NCBI GenBank assembly: GCA_002748155.1
Contig: PDRO01000007.1
Coordinates: 1 to 64,000, forward strand
DNA: 64,000 nucleotides
From: Actinomycetales bacterium
GTDB taxonomy: Bacteria > Actinomycetota > Actinomycetes > Actinomycetales > Dermatophilaceae
Reading direction: 5' to 3'
Part shown: one piece after another, positions 1-6,880 of the stretch
Layout: every line of letters starts with the position of its first letter
Position numbering within the stretch: position 1 is the first letter of the stretch
The notes under the pieces: model-generated
What the model was told of the DNA's origin: nothing
Database searches by the model: none
Seen by the model: the letters and a program-made list of their open reading frames with translations, nothing else
Translations under genes and position numbers: made by a program

Positions 1-1
1 C

Positions 2-595
2 TCGGTCTTCCCGTGGATGATGGCGCTGGTCGCCGTCGTGACCTTCCTGGTGCTCGCCCGGGCATTCCGGTCGGTGCTGCTGCCGATCAAGGCCATCACG
101 GTGAACTTGCTGTCGTTGGGTGCCGTGCTGGGTGCGCTCGTGCTCGTCTGGCAGTGGGGTTGGGGCACCGAGATCATCTTCGGAATCCGGCCGGACGGCT
201 CGGTCGGCACCTTCGTTCCGGTGACAGTGTTCGCCTTCCTATACGGACTGTCGATGGACTACGAGGTGTTCGTCCTGTCCCGGGTGCGGGAGGAGTTCGA
301 CCGGACCGGGTCCACCCCACTGGCGGTGATCAACGGCGTCGCGCACACCGGGCGACTGGTCACGGCCGCGGCCCTTATCCTGTTCTTCGCCTTCGCCAGC
401 ATGTCTATGGGTGGCGAGTTGGACGTTGCTGTCTTCGCCTCGGGGCTGGCGCTCGGCATCCTGCTCGACGCCACTGTCATCCGTGCGTTGCTCGTCCCGG
501 CTACTGTCGCGATGATGGACCGCTGGAACTGGTGGCTTCCGGACTGGCTGGCCCGGCTGCTAAGAGTAGAGCCGTCACCGCTACCACCCTCCTGA
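2..595 (+). CDS. MMPL/RND-family membrane transporter, C-terminal part
   Basis: The gene is cut by the left edge of the window; about 197 C-terminal residues remain. MMPL proteins are proton-driven exporters of lipids or small hydrophobic molecules in the cytoplasmic membrane. The fragment carries the last bundle of membrane helices with the family's conserved motif YGLSMDYEVFVLSR, followed by a hydrophilic RVREEFDRTG turn, and ends with the typical LLDATVIRALLVPA helix and a short basic cytoplasmic tail. The reading frame is open from base 2 to the TGA at 593-595. The substrate cannot be told from this part. The family call is firm. Confidence 0.93.
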   Translation, partial: SVFPWMMALVAVVTFLVLARAFRSVLLPIKAITVNLLSLGAVLGALVLVWQWGWGTEIIFGIRPDGSVGTFVPVTVFAFLYGLSMDYEVFVLSRVREEFDRTGSTPLAVINGVAHTGRLVTAAALILFFAFASMSMGGELDVAVFASGLALGILLDATVIRALLVPATVAMMDRWNWWLPDWLARLLRVEPSPLPPS

Positions 596-964
596 GCACG
601 CCGGGCTCGATGAGCTCGTGGCGGTAGATCGGGACCTGACCAGGTCCGCCGGACGGGGCGTCTGGGCGCCACTCAGGATCGTCGTCTACGGGTCTTGTCC
701 CGGGTGATCCCCCGCAGCCCAGGCGGATCGCTGACCAGTTGGCGTGGTTGATCGGCCACGACCCCGGCTGCGGCGGCCGCGGCATACCGGCTGGCCGCTT
801 CCCGCAAGAGTGACGTCAAGCGGCACGTCGAAGACCGTGAGAGAGCCGGCGTCTTCGCGGTCATTGGTCGTGTTGCCGTTCCGTCGGGGTGGTTTTGCCG
901 CAGCAGCGCGGGCTGCCTACTGGCGGACCGTGCGCATTGCTGCTGGGTGAGGCAAGATGGACTG
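596..964. other. Gene-less stretch, nothing recognised
   Basis: The 369 bases between the transporter and the DUF1707 gene hold only short, low-quality open frames on both strands. I see no recognisable domain, tRNA or clear terminator. One copy of the window-wide word GGCATAC lies at 781-787. A decayed gene is possible, but I could not name one. Confidence 0.5.
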
Positions 965-1429
965 ATGAGCCACGCAGGTCCACCAAGCTCTCCGGGCTCC
1001 GGCATGCCGGAGCCCGGCTCACCTGTGGAACCGGACTGGTTGCGAGTCGGCACCGCTGAGCGAGAGCAGGCGATCGCGCAACTCCGCGAGCACTACGAGG
1101 CCGGCCGGCTCGACCCCGCGGAGCACGAGGCGCGGTTGACCAAGGCACACGACGCGGTGACCCGCGCTGATCTTGAGGCGCTTTTCGCCGATCTACCGGC
1201 CGCCGGCGTGCCAGCAACGATCACCAGCCCCGGTTCGGTGGTGTCAACAGAGGTAGCCGAGAAGGACGAGAAGGAAGGGACACTCGACCGCTTCCGCGGC
1301 ACGATCGTGGCGCTGACCCCGATCGTCTGCGTCCTGCTCTTCCTCACCAGTCGGGTCACGTGGCATATCTTCTTCGCCATCCCGATCGTCTCGATCCTGC
1401 TCTACGGGACGGCGCGCAAGAAGGATTGA
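965..1429 (+). CDS. DUF1707 domain membrane protein
   Basis: A 154-residue protein of unknown function. After a Pro/Gly/Ser-rich head, residues of about 25-80 form a DUF1707 (SHOCT-like) domain: the RVGTAEREQAIAQLREHY motif followed by an EAGRLDPAEHEARL block. A hydrophobic segment near residues 112-145 is interrupted by RVTWH, suggesting one or two membrane passes, with a basic ARKKD end. Such proteins are common in actinobacteria and sit at the membrane with the domain probably cytoplasmic. I chose the ATG at 965; an in-frame GTG at 947 would add six residues. There is no clear ribosome-binding site for either, so the start is uncertain. Confidence 0.85.
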   Translation: MSHAGPPSSPGSGMPEPGSPVEPDWLRVGTAEREQAIAQLREHYEAGRLDPAEHEARLTKAHDAVTRADLEALFADLPAAGVPATITSPGSVVSTEVAEKDEKEGTLDRFRGTIVALTPIVCVLLFLTSRVTWHIFFAIPIVSILLYGTARKKD

Positions 1430-1439
1430 GCGACCACCG

Positions 1440-2414
1440 TCACGCGCCTTTCGCACCGTCCGCACGGTCAAGGCCCAAGAGTGACGCACAAGCCGCGATG
1501 AGCCGGGTGCGCAAGGCTTGGCCGAGCGCGGCAAACCGGCGTTGTTCGGCGGCATACACCGCTTTGCCGGCCGGGGTCTCGACCGGGATGGGCTCGTAAC
1601 CCAACTCGCGCAGGTCGTAGGGCGAGGCGCGCATGTCGAGCTCACGCAGCGCCCGGGCGTGCTCGAAACAGTCGGCGACGAGCTCGCTGGGCAGGCCGGG
1701 CGCCAGCCGCATCGCCCACTTGTAGAGGTCCATCCCGGCGTGCAGACACCCGGGCTGCTCGAGCTCGAGCTGTCGAGCCCGGGTGAGTTGCTCGGTGTTA
1801 CGTGGGCGAGCCGGTTCGGTGAAGAACCGGAACGCGTCGAAATGACTGCAACGCAACGAATTCGCTTCGACAACTGCGTCGGTGCCGGCCGACCCGAGCC
1901 GCAGTGGCCAGCCTGTGTGGCGCACGTCGCCGGGTGCGAGCCGGTAGACCATGGCCCACTCGTGCAACCCGAAACACCCCAACTGCACCGGTCGCGCTGC
2001 GGTCGCCTCGAGCAGGGCGAGCACCTGCCGCACCCGGGCTGCACGTGCCTGCCGGTATGCCGCGAGGTCGAGCTCGGTGTCGGCACCGATGACGCGGGTG
2101 AACCGCCAGTTCGCCCGCTCGTCGTGGGCGGCACCGGCCAGGCGCACCCCAGGCCCGGGATGCCAGCGGCGCAATGCCGACACCGTGAAGGGGTAGTAGA
2201 CGAAGAGGAAGTCCTCGACCGGATGTGCCCGCCCTTCGGTCCGGCGCCGCCGGTGGCCTGCGGTGAGCGCATCGACCCGCGCGCCGTGGGCGGCGGCTGC
2301 GGCAGTCCACTGCGCCCGGCCGAGCACCGTGTGCCCGCTGGAGGGCGAAGCGTCCAGGCCGTCAGTCGTCGCACTATGCGCAACAGCGCTGATCACCCGG
2401 GTGTGCTCGGCCAC
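1440..2414 (-). CDS. Conserved actinobacterial protein, putative 3-methyladenine DNA glycosylase
   Basis: A 324-residue cytosolic protein whose family is usually labelled 3-methyladenine DNA glycosylase in actinobacterial genomes; the label rests on family annotation, and I know of no direct test. Features seen are a conserved head HTVLGRAQWTAAAAAH, the aromatic stretch VEDFLFVYYPF, and the C-terminal block CLHAGMDLYKWAMRL with SPYDLRELGYEPIPVET, all characteristic of this orthologue group. It ends 11 bases beyond the convergent DUF1707 gene and is monocistronic. Confidence is high that it is a gene and moderate for the function. Confidence 0.82.
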   Translation of the reverse strand: MAEHTRVISAVAHSATTDGLDASPSSGHTVLGRAQWTAAAAAHGARVDALTAGHRRRRTEGRAHPVEDFLFVYYPFTVSALRRWHPGPGVRLAGAAHDERANWRFTRVIGADTELDLAAYRQARAARVRQVLALLEATAARPVQLGCFGLHEWAMVYRLAPGDVRHTGWPLRLGSAGTDAVVEANSLRCSHFDAFRFFTEPARPRNTEQLTRARQLELEQPGCLHAGMDLYKWAMRLAPGLPSELVADCFEHARALRELDMRASPYDLRELGYEPIPVETPAGKAVYAAEQRRFAALGQALRTRLIAACASLLGLDRADGAKGA

Positions 2415-2510
2415 TATCGAAGCCTACGGCGCGGTAGGGCGTGCGGACATGTCGCTGGCGATCGGCGAGGCGGGTTCCCTAGTGCTTTGTTTGAACGAGA
2501 GCAATGGACT

Positions 2511-2633
2511 ATGCCGGTGCTCATCCGAATCGATGCCGCGTCGACGACACCGGTTTACCAACAGATCGCCGATGCGGTGACGGCAGCGTCTTCGTCGTCA
2601 CGGTGGCGGAGGCCACCGGGGCCGCCGCCATGA
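2511..2633 (+). pseudogene. Remnant of a GntR-family (YtrA-type) regulator, N-terminus only
   Basis: The 40-codon frame begins MPVLIRIDAASTTPVYQQIA, a near-textbook start of a YtrA-type GntR repressor (about 120 residues when whole), then runs into a Ser/Arg/Pro-rich tail and a stop. The helix-turn-helix with its PSARELA motif is missing. A deletion or frameshift shortly after codon 24 is the simplest reading. It sits immediately upstream of the 12-base repeats, so the downstream part may have been lost in the event that made them. Confidence 0.6.
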
Positions 2634-2690
2634 TCAACACGGTGGCCGAGCGGCAACGCTCGGGCCAAGGCTGAGTTCGGCCGGTCAGTC

Positions 2691-2762
2691 CTGACACACC
2701 GGCTGACAGACCGGCTGACACAAGGGCCGACACAAAGGCTGACATGGTGGCTGACACATAGA
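2691..2762. repeat. Six 12-base tandem repeats (CTGACACANNGG type)
   Basis: The word CTGACAC or a one-base variant starts at 2691, 2703, 2715, 2727, 2739 and 2751, that is, exactly every 12 bases, with GG or CGG before most units. The array ends eight bases before the start of the fumarylacetoacetase-family gene at 2771, so it lies where that gene's promoter or leader should be. It may be a length-variable minisatellite or a phased protein-binding array. Confidence 0.85.
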
Positions 2763-2770
2763 GTCGGGAT

Positions 2771-3568
2771 ATGCGGATCGCGAGATACACGCTGGGCGAG
2801 GACCCGGCATACGGCGTCGTCGAGGGCCAGATCGGCGCGGATGGCTCGACCGACCATGTGGTGCTGCACCCGATCAAGGGCGACCCGCTCTACGTCGGTG
2901 TCGTGCCGACCGGCGCTGACCCGGTGCCGCTGCCCGACGCCCGGTTGTTGGCGCCGGTGATCCCGCGCAGCAAGGTCATCGGGATCGGGCGGAACTATGC
3001 CGCTCATGCGCAGGAGTTCGGCAGCGAGGTGCCGGCCGAGCCGATGATGTTCCTCGTGCCGAATACGGCCGTCGTCGGCCCGGGCGACCCGGTTGTCGTG
3101 CCGCGGGGCAGCGCGACGGTCGACTACGAGGGTGAGATGGCGGTTGTCATCGGCACGATCACCAAGGACGTGCGTGAGGAGCAGGCGCTCGAGTGCGTCT
3201 TCGGCTACACGTGTGCCAACGATGTGACCGAGCGGGCGTGGCAGCGGGGTGACGGGCAGTGGGCGCGGGCCAAGGGCTTCGACACGAGCTGCCCGATCGG
3301 GCCGTGGGTGGTCACCGATCTCGACGCCTCGCGGCTGCGGCTGGTCACCAGAGTCGACGGTCACGTGGTGCAGGACGGCACGACGGCCGATCTCGTGCAC
3401 GGGATCGCCAAGCTGATCTCCTACGCGTCGGCGCACTTCACCCTGCTGCCCGGCGATGTCATCCTCACCGGCACCCCCGCCGGTGTCGGGCCGGTCCAAC
3501 CCGGGCAGCGGGTCTCGGTGACCATCGACGGCATCGGCACCCTGGACAACCCGTTCGTGCGCAGGTGA
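2771..3568 (+). CDS. Fumarylacetoacetate hydrolase family protein
   Basis: A 265-residue cytosolic enzyme of the FAH superfamily, which hydrolyses or decarboxylates beta-keto acids such as acylpyruvates, usually with Mg2+. The catalytic core runs from residue ~65 to the end: VIGIGRNYAAHAQEFG, then metal-ligand motif DYEGEMAVVIG near residue 120, CANDVTERAWQ, GFDTSCPIGPW and the C-terminal LTGTPAGVGPV loop. The short N-terminal domain matches the actinobacterial type often found next to gltX, as here. A substrate cannot be assigned. No good ribosome-binding site precedes the ATG, and the 12-base repeats end just upstream. Confidence 0.9.
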   Translation: MRIARYTLGEDPAYGVVEGQIGADGSTDHVVLHPIKGDPLYVGVVPTGADPVPLPDARLLAPVIPRSKVIGIGRNYAAHAQEFGSEVPAEPMMFLVPNTAVVGPGDPVVVPRGSATVDYEGEMAVVIGTITKDVREEQALECVFGYTCANDVTERAWQRGDGQWARAKGFDTSCPIGPWVVTDLDASRLRLVTRVDGHVVQDGTTADLVHGIAKLISYASAHFTLLPGDVILTGTPAGVGPVQPGQRVSVTIDGIGTLDNPFVRR

Positions 3569-3570
3569 CT

Positions 3571-3720
3571 GAGCCGGGACTGCCGAGACGACTGAACCGC
3601 CGGCGACTCAGCGAGCTCTTCGGCACTGTCCTCGGTGAGCCGCCGGTAGTCGTCGATAGACAGCAGGACGTATGCCGACTCGCTGCGATCGGTGACGACC
3701 ACGGGCCTGGCCGCGAAGGC
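3571..3720 (-). pseudogene. Remnant of a Phd/YefM-type antitoxin gene
   Basis: Reading the minus strand from base 3720 gives RPVVVTDRSESAYVLLSID followed by DYRRLTEDSAEELAESPA. This is the core and C-terminal half of a Phd/YefM antitoxin, whose family hallmark is 'PVVVT.. ..AYVLLS..DYRRL'. The N-terminal DNA-binding part is missing, and the frame begins directly after the stop codon of the DUF808 gene, in the same frame. No toxin gene follows: downstream lies the antisense 3' end of the FAH-family gene. A GTG at 3702 leaves an open frame of 94 codons, so a residual peptide could be made. Confidence 0.55.
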
Positions 3721-4644
3721 TCAGTGCGCGGCGGGGCCCCCGCGAGCCCGGTGAATCACGTGTGTGGCGACGACGACGACCGCGCCGACAACGGCGCCTG
3801 CGACGGCCGATAGGCCGGTGTTGACCAGCCAGCCGACGAGGTCGTTGTGCACGGCACCCTCGGCGTGGTGGACGAGGGCATACGGGGCGTGCCAGCCGAG
3901 CGTGTCGGTGCCGACGAGCAGAATGTGCCCGCCCACCCAGAGCATGGCCACGACACCGACGATGGTGAGCACGCGCAGCACCACCGGCATCGCCTTCACC
4001 AGGAGTTGGCCTATCTTGCGGGTCACTGGTGCCGGTCCGGCAGCCAAGTGCAGACCGATGTCGTCCATCTTGACGATCAACGCGACCATCCCGTAGACCC
4101 CGATCGTGATCATGACCGCGACGACGACGAGGATGATCGCCCGGGACAGCAGCGGCTCGTCGGCCACCTCGTTGAGCGAGATGACCATGATCTCGGACGA
4201 GAGGATGAAGTCGGTGCGGATCGCCCCGGCCGTCATCGCCTTCTCCTGATCGGGGCCTTGGGCCGGTGCCGGCTCGTCATGGCGTTGCCCGGTGAGCCAC
4301 TCCCACACTTTTTCGGCACCCTCGAAACACAGATACGTGCCACCGAGCATGAGCAGCGGGGTGAGGATCCACGGCAGGAACTGCGACAGCAGCAGGGCCG
4401 CCGGCAGGATGAACACCAGCTTGTTGCGCAACGAGCCGATGGTGATCCGCTTGATCATCGGCAGCTCGCGGTCGGGCGTGAAGCCCTGCACATACCGTGG
4501 CGTCACCGCTGTGTCGTCGATGACCACCCCGGCCGCTTTGGCGCTGGCCCGTCCGGCTGCCGCGGTCACGTCGTCGATGGAGGCCGCCGCGAGTTTCGCC
4601 ATCGCTGCGATGTCGTCGAGCAGAGCCGCGAGACCGCCACTCAC
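3721..4644 (-). CDS. DUF808 family membrane protein (YedI-like)
   Basis: A 307-residue integral membrane protein of the DUF808 family, function unknown. The N-terminus reads VSGGLAALLDDIAAMAKLAA, the usual family start. Next comes the highly conserved VTPRYVQGFTPDRELP block, then several hydrophobic helices (FILPAALLLSQFLPWILTPL; four more in the C-terminal half). I took the GTG at 4644, which fits family alignments and has a GGTGGTGAG stretch upstream; the open frame continues another 164 codons without family similarity. It is divergent from gltX. Confidence 0.87.
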   Translation of the reverse strand: MSGGLAALLDDIAAMAKLAAASIDDVTAAAGRASAKAAGVVIDDTAVTPRYVQGFTPDRELPMIKRITIGSLRNKLVFILPAALLLSQFLPWILTPLLMLGGTYLCFEGAEKVWEWLTGQRHDEPAPAQGPDQEKAMTAGAIRTDFILSSEIMVISLNEVADEPLLSRAIILVVVAVMITIGVYGMVALIVKMDDIGLHLAAGPAPVTRKIGQLLVKAMPVVLRVLTIVGVVAMLWVGGHILLVGTDTLGWHAPYALVHHAEGAVHNDLVGWLVNTGLSAVAGAVVGAVVVVATHVIHRARGGPAAH

Positions 4645-4797
4645 CGGGTGCTCACCACCACGGGGGTATGCCGCGTGCCAACCCGGGTGCCGATGGGCGG
4701 CTCCGGCGTCGGCCAGTGACCTGGATCCAGCGACCGGGTGGTGTCCACCGGGCCAGGGTAGCCGCAGATCCCGGGCCGGACCGTCGCGGGCAGCGAC

Positions 4798-4803
4798 TAC
4801 GCT
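4798..4803 (+). promoter_or_regulatory. Candidate -10 box of gltX, nearly leaderless
   Basis: TACGCT lies nine bases before the gltX ATG, which would put the transcript start about three bases upstream of the start codon. No ribosome-binding site is visible, consistent with leaderless or very short-leader translation. Confidence 0.45.
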
Positions 4804-4812
4804 TGCCTCACC

Positions 4813-6354
4813 ATGACTGAGAAGCTGCCTGGTGCTGTGCGGCTGCGGGTTGCGCCCTCGCCTACGGGAGACCCGCACGTCGGCACGGCATACATGTCGT
4901 TGTTCAATCTCGCGTTCGTCCGCCAGCACGGCGGGCGATTCGTGTTGCGGATCGAAGACACCGATCGCACACGCTTGCAGGCCGACAGCGAGACCCAGAT
5001 CTACGAGACGCTGCGTTGGCTCGGGCTCACCTGGGACGAAGGCCCGGATATCGGTGGCCCGAGTGAGCCATATCGGCAGTCCGAGCGGCTGGACACCTAC
5101 CGGCCCTACGTCGAGAAGCTGATCGAGGCGGGACACGCCTACTACTGCTGGTGTTCACCAGAGCGGCTCACCGGGATGCGAGAGCGCCAACAACGGGACA
5201 AGCTGCCGACCGGCTACGACCGGATGTGTCACGGCAAGACCCGCGAGGAGCGCGCCGCATTATCCGGTTTCACCGAGAACCCGGTGGTGCGGATGTTCGT
5301 GCCGCCCGACCCGCCGACCCGTTTCACCGACCTGATCCGCGGCGAGGTCAACGCTCCGGTGCCTGATGACCAGGTGATCCTCAAAGCCGACGGTTTCCCC
5401 ACGTACCACCTGGCCGTCGTCGTCGACGACCACGAGATGGGCATCACTCATGTGGTGCGCGGGGAGGAGTGGATCTCCTCGACCCCCAAGCACCTGCTGC
5501 TCTACCGATGGCTGGGGCTGCCCGAGCCACAGTTCGCGCACATGCCGCTGTTGCGCAACACCGACAAGTCAAAGATCTCGAAGCGCAACAACCCGGCCGC
5601 CCGGCTGAGCTGGTTCCGCGACCAGGGCTACCTGCCCGAGGCGATGTGCAACTTCCTCGCGCTGCTTGCCTACCCGCCGGCCCAGGGCGCCGAGGGTGAA
5701 GACGTCGAGGTGTTCTCGTTTGCCGACTTCGCTCGCGACTTCGACTGGACCAAGGTCAACCCGGTCGGGCCGATCTTCAACCTCGACAAGCTCGGCTGGC
5801 TCAACGGTGTCTACATCCGCAAGCTGGCGGTCGGCGACCTCGCCGCACGGTTGCTGCCCTATCTCGAGGCCGACGGGGTGCTCTCGAGCAACCCGTCGCT
5901 CGGGGAGTTGAGCCGACTCAAGGAGATCACCGAGCTCATCCAGACACGGATCGCCCTGCTCACCGAGGCGACCGACCTGGTGCGCCCGTTCTTCGTCGCC
6001 GACGATCAGGTCGAGATCGCCGACGACGCCCGGGCCCAGCTCAACGACCGCTCCGCGCAGGTGCTCGACGCGGCGATCGATGCGTTGGCCGACCTCGATG
6101 ACGGGGCCAGCGGGTTGCTGGGTGCTGAACCGGCGTGGACGGCCGGGCCGATCGAGACGGCGCTGCGGGCCGCCGTCGTCGACGGGTTGGGGGTCAAACC
6201 GCGGCTGGCCTTCGGCCCGCTCCGCACGGCCGTCTCCGGCCGGCGGATCAGCCCCCCGCTGTTCGAGTCGATGCAGATCCTCGGTAAGGCCTCGACGCTG
6301 GCCCGGCTGCGAGCCTTGCGAGCCAGTCTGGACGAGCCGGGCGAGCAGAACTGA
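4813..6354 (+). CDS. gltX: Glutamyl-tRNA synthetase
   Basis: A 513-residue class I aminoacyl-tRNA synthetase that charges tRNA-Glu with glutamate. In bacteria lacking GlnRS it also mischarges tRNA-Gln for GatCAB to amidate. The HIGH-like signature is PSPTGDPHVG (residues 15-24), followed by GRFVLRIEDTDRTR. The KMSKS loop is KISKR at about 254-258. The C-terminal anticodon-binding helical domain is full length, ending in KASTLARLRALR. tRNA-Gln and tRNA-Glu genes follow in the same direction within 370 bases. The start fits the family, and translation looks leaderless. Confidence 0.98.
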   Translation: MTEKLPGAVRLRVAPSPTGDPHVGTAYMSLFNLAFVRQHGGRFVLRIEDTDRTRLQADSETQIYETLRWLGLTWDEGPDIGGPSEPYRQSERLDTYRPYVEKLIEAGHAYYCWCSPERLTGMRERQQRDKLPTGYDRMCHGKTREERAALSGFTENPVVRMFVPPDPPTRFTDLIRGEVNAPVPDDQVILKADGFPTYHLAVVVDDHEMGITHVVRGEEWISSTPKHLLLYRWLGLPEPQFAHMPLLRNTDKSKISKRNNPAARLSWFRDQGYLPEAMCNFLALLAYPPAQGAEGEDVEVFSFADFARDFDWTKVNPVGPIFNLDKLGWLNGVYIRKLAVGDLAARLLPYLEADGVLSSNPSLGELSRLKEITELIQTRIALLTEATDLVRPFFVADDQVEIADDARAQLNDRSAQVLDAAIDALADLDDGASGLLGAEPAWTAGPIETALRAAVVDGLGVKPRLAFGPLRTAVSGRRISPPLFESMQILGKASTLARLRALRASLDEPGEQN

Positions 6355-6447
6355 CGGGTCGAGCAGAACGAACAGCGCGAGCACGACAGCAAGAGCTAGT
6401 ACAGCTGACCGGCCAGTCCAAGAGGGCGTCGGAACCAACGCGGTCAT

Positions 6448-6476
6448 TTGGGCCGACTGACCCTGGCCGGTAGTAT
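6448..6476 (+). promoter_or_regulatory. Promoter of tRNA-Gln
   Basis: TTGGGC (6448-6453) and TAGTAT (6471-6476) are separated by exactly 17 bases and lie 55 bases before the mature tRNA, a good vegetative-sigma promoter. Confidence 0.6.
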
Positions 6477-6530
6477 CAAGCTTCGGTTCACTTCCGCGGG
6501 CCCGTCAGGCTCGACGGAAGGGATACCCCT

Positions 6531-6602
6531 TGGGGTATGGTGTAATTGGCAACACAACGGATTCTGGTTCCGTCATTCTAGGTTCGAGTCCTGGTACCCC
6601 AG
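6531..6602 (+). tRNA. tRNA-Gln (anticodon CTG)
   Basis: A 72-base cloverleaf. The acceptor TGGGGTA pairs with TACCCCA, the anticodon stem ACGGA/TCCGT encloses TTCTGGT with anticodon CTG, and the T-arm holds GGTTCGAGTCC. The discriminator base is G, usual for tRNA-Gln. The 3' CCA is not encoded. It reads CAG, the dominant Gln codon in this GC-rich window. Confidence 0.96.
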
Positions 6603-6720
6603 CTCCGGCAGGTCGTTCGCGGCGGCCGCCGGCCGACCGGACGATTCGGTGGATAGCGCTGCCTGCCGGTATGGTATCGACCTGTGCCGACGGGCGGTTG
6701 CCCCGAGTGCACCAAGCTAG

Positions 6721-6793
6721 GGCCCCGTTGTGTAGCGGCCTAGCACGCCGCCCTCTCAAGGCGGTAGCGCGGGTTCGAATCCCGTCGGGGCTA
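6721..6793 (+). tRNA. tRNA-Glu (anticodon CTC)
   Basis: A 73-base cloverleaf. Acceptor GGCCCCG pairs with CGGGGCT (one G-T pair), anticodon stem CCGCC/GGCGG encloses CTCTCAA with anticodon CTC, and the T-arm holds GGTTCGAAT. The discriminator is A and CCA is not encoded. A TATGGT box at 6670-6675 may be its -10. Confidence 0.96.
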
Positions 6794-6880
6794 CTCCTTT
6801 CGACGCTGTTGCTGCTCGACGGCATCGTGGTCGGCACGAAACCGTCACTCGACCGACCGTTCCGGGTGCCCGGTAGGCGG

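Larger units (their letters stand above)
2415..2770. other. Intergenic stretch with a gntR remnant and a tandem repeat
   Basis: These 356 bases hold the 5' end of a GntR-type regulator gene that stops after 40 codons (2511-2633) and six perfect-phase 12-base repeats (2691-2762). The next gene follows directly. A second frame at 2582-2674 stays open and ends in TGA, but I could not match it to a family. Confidence 0.6.

Noticed and set aside
2582..2674. A second protein remnant after the gntR fragment
   Set aside because: The frame is open and ends in TGA, but I could not match it to GntR or any other family, so I do not name it.
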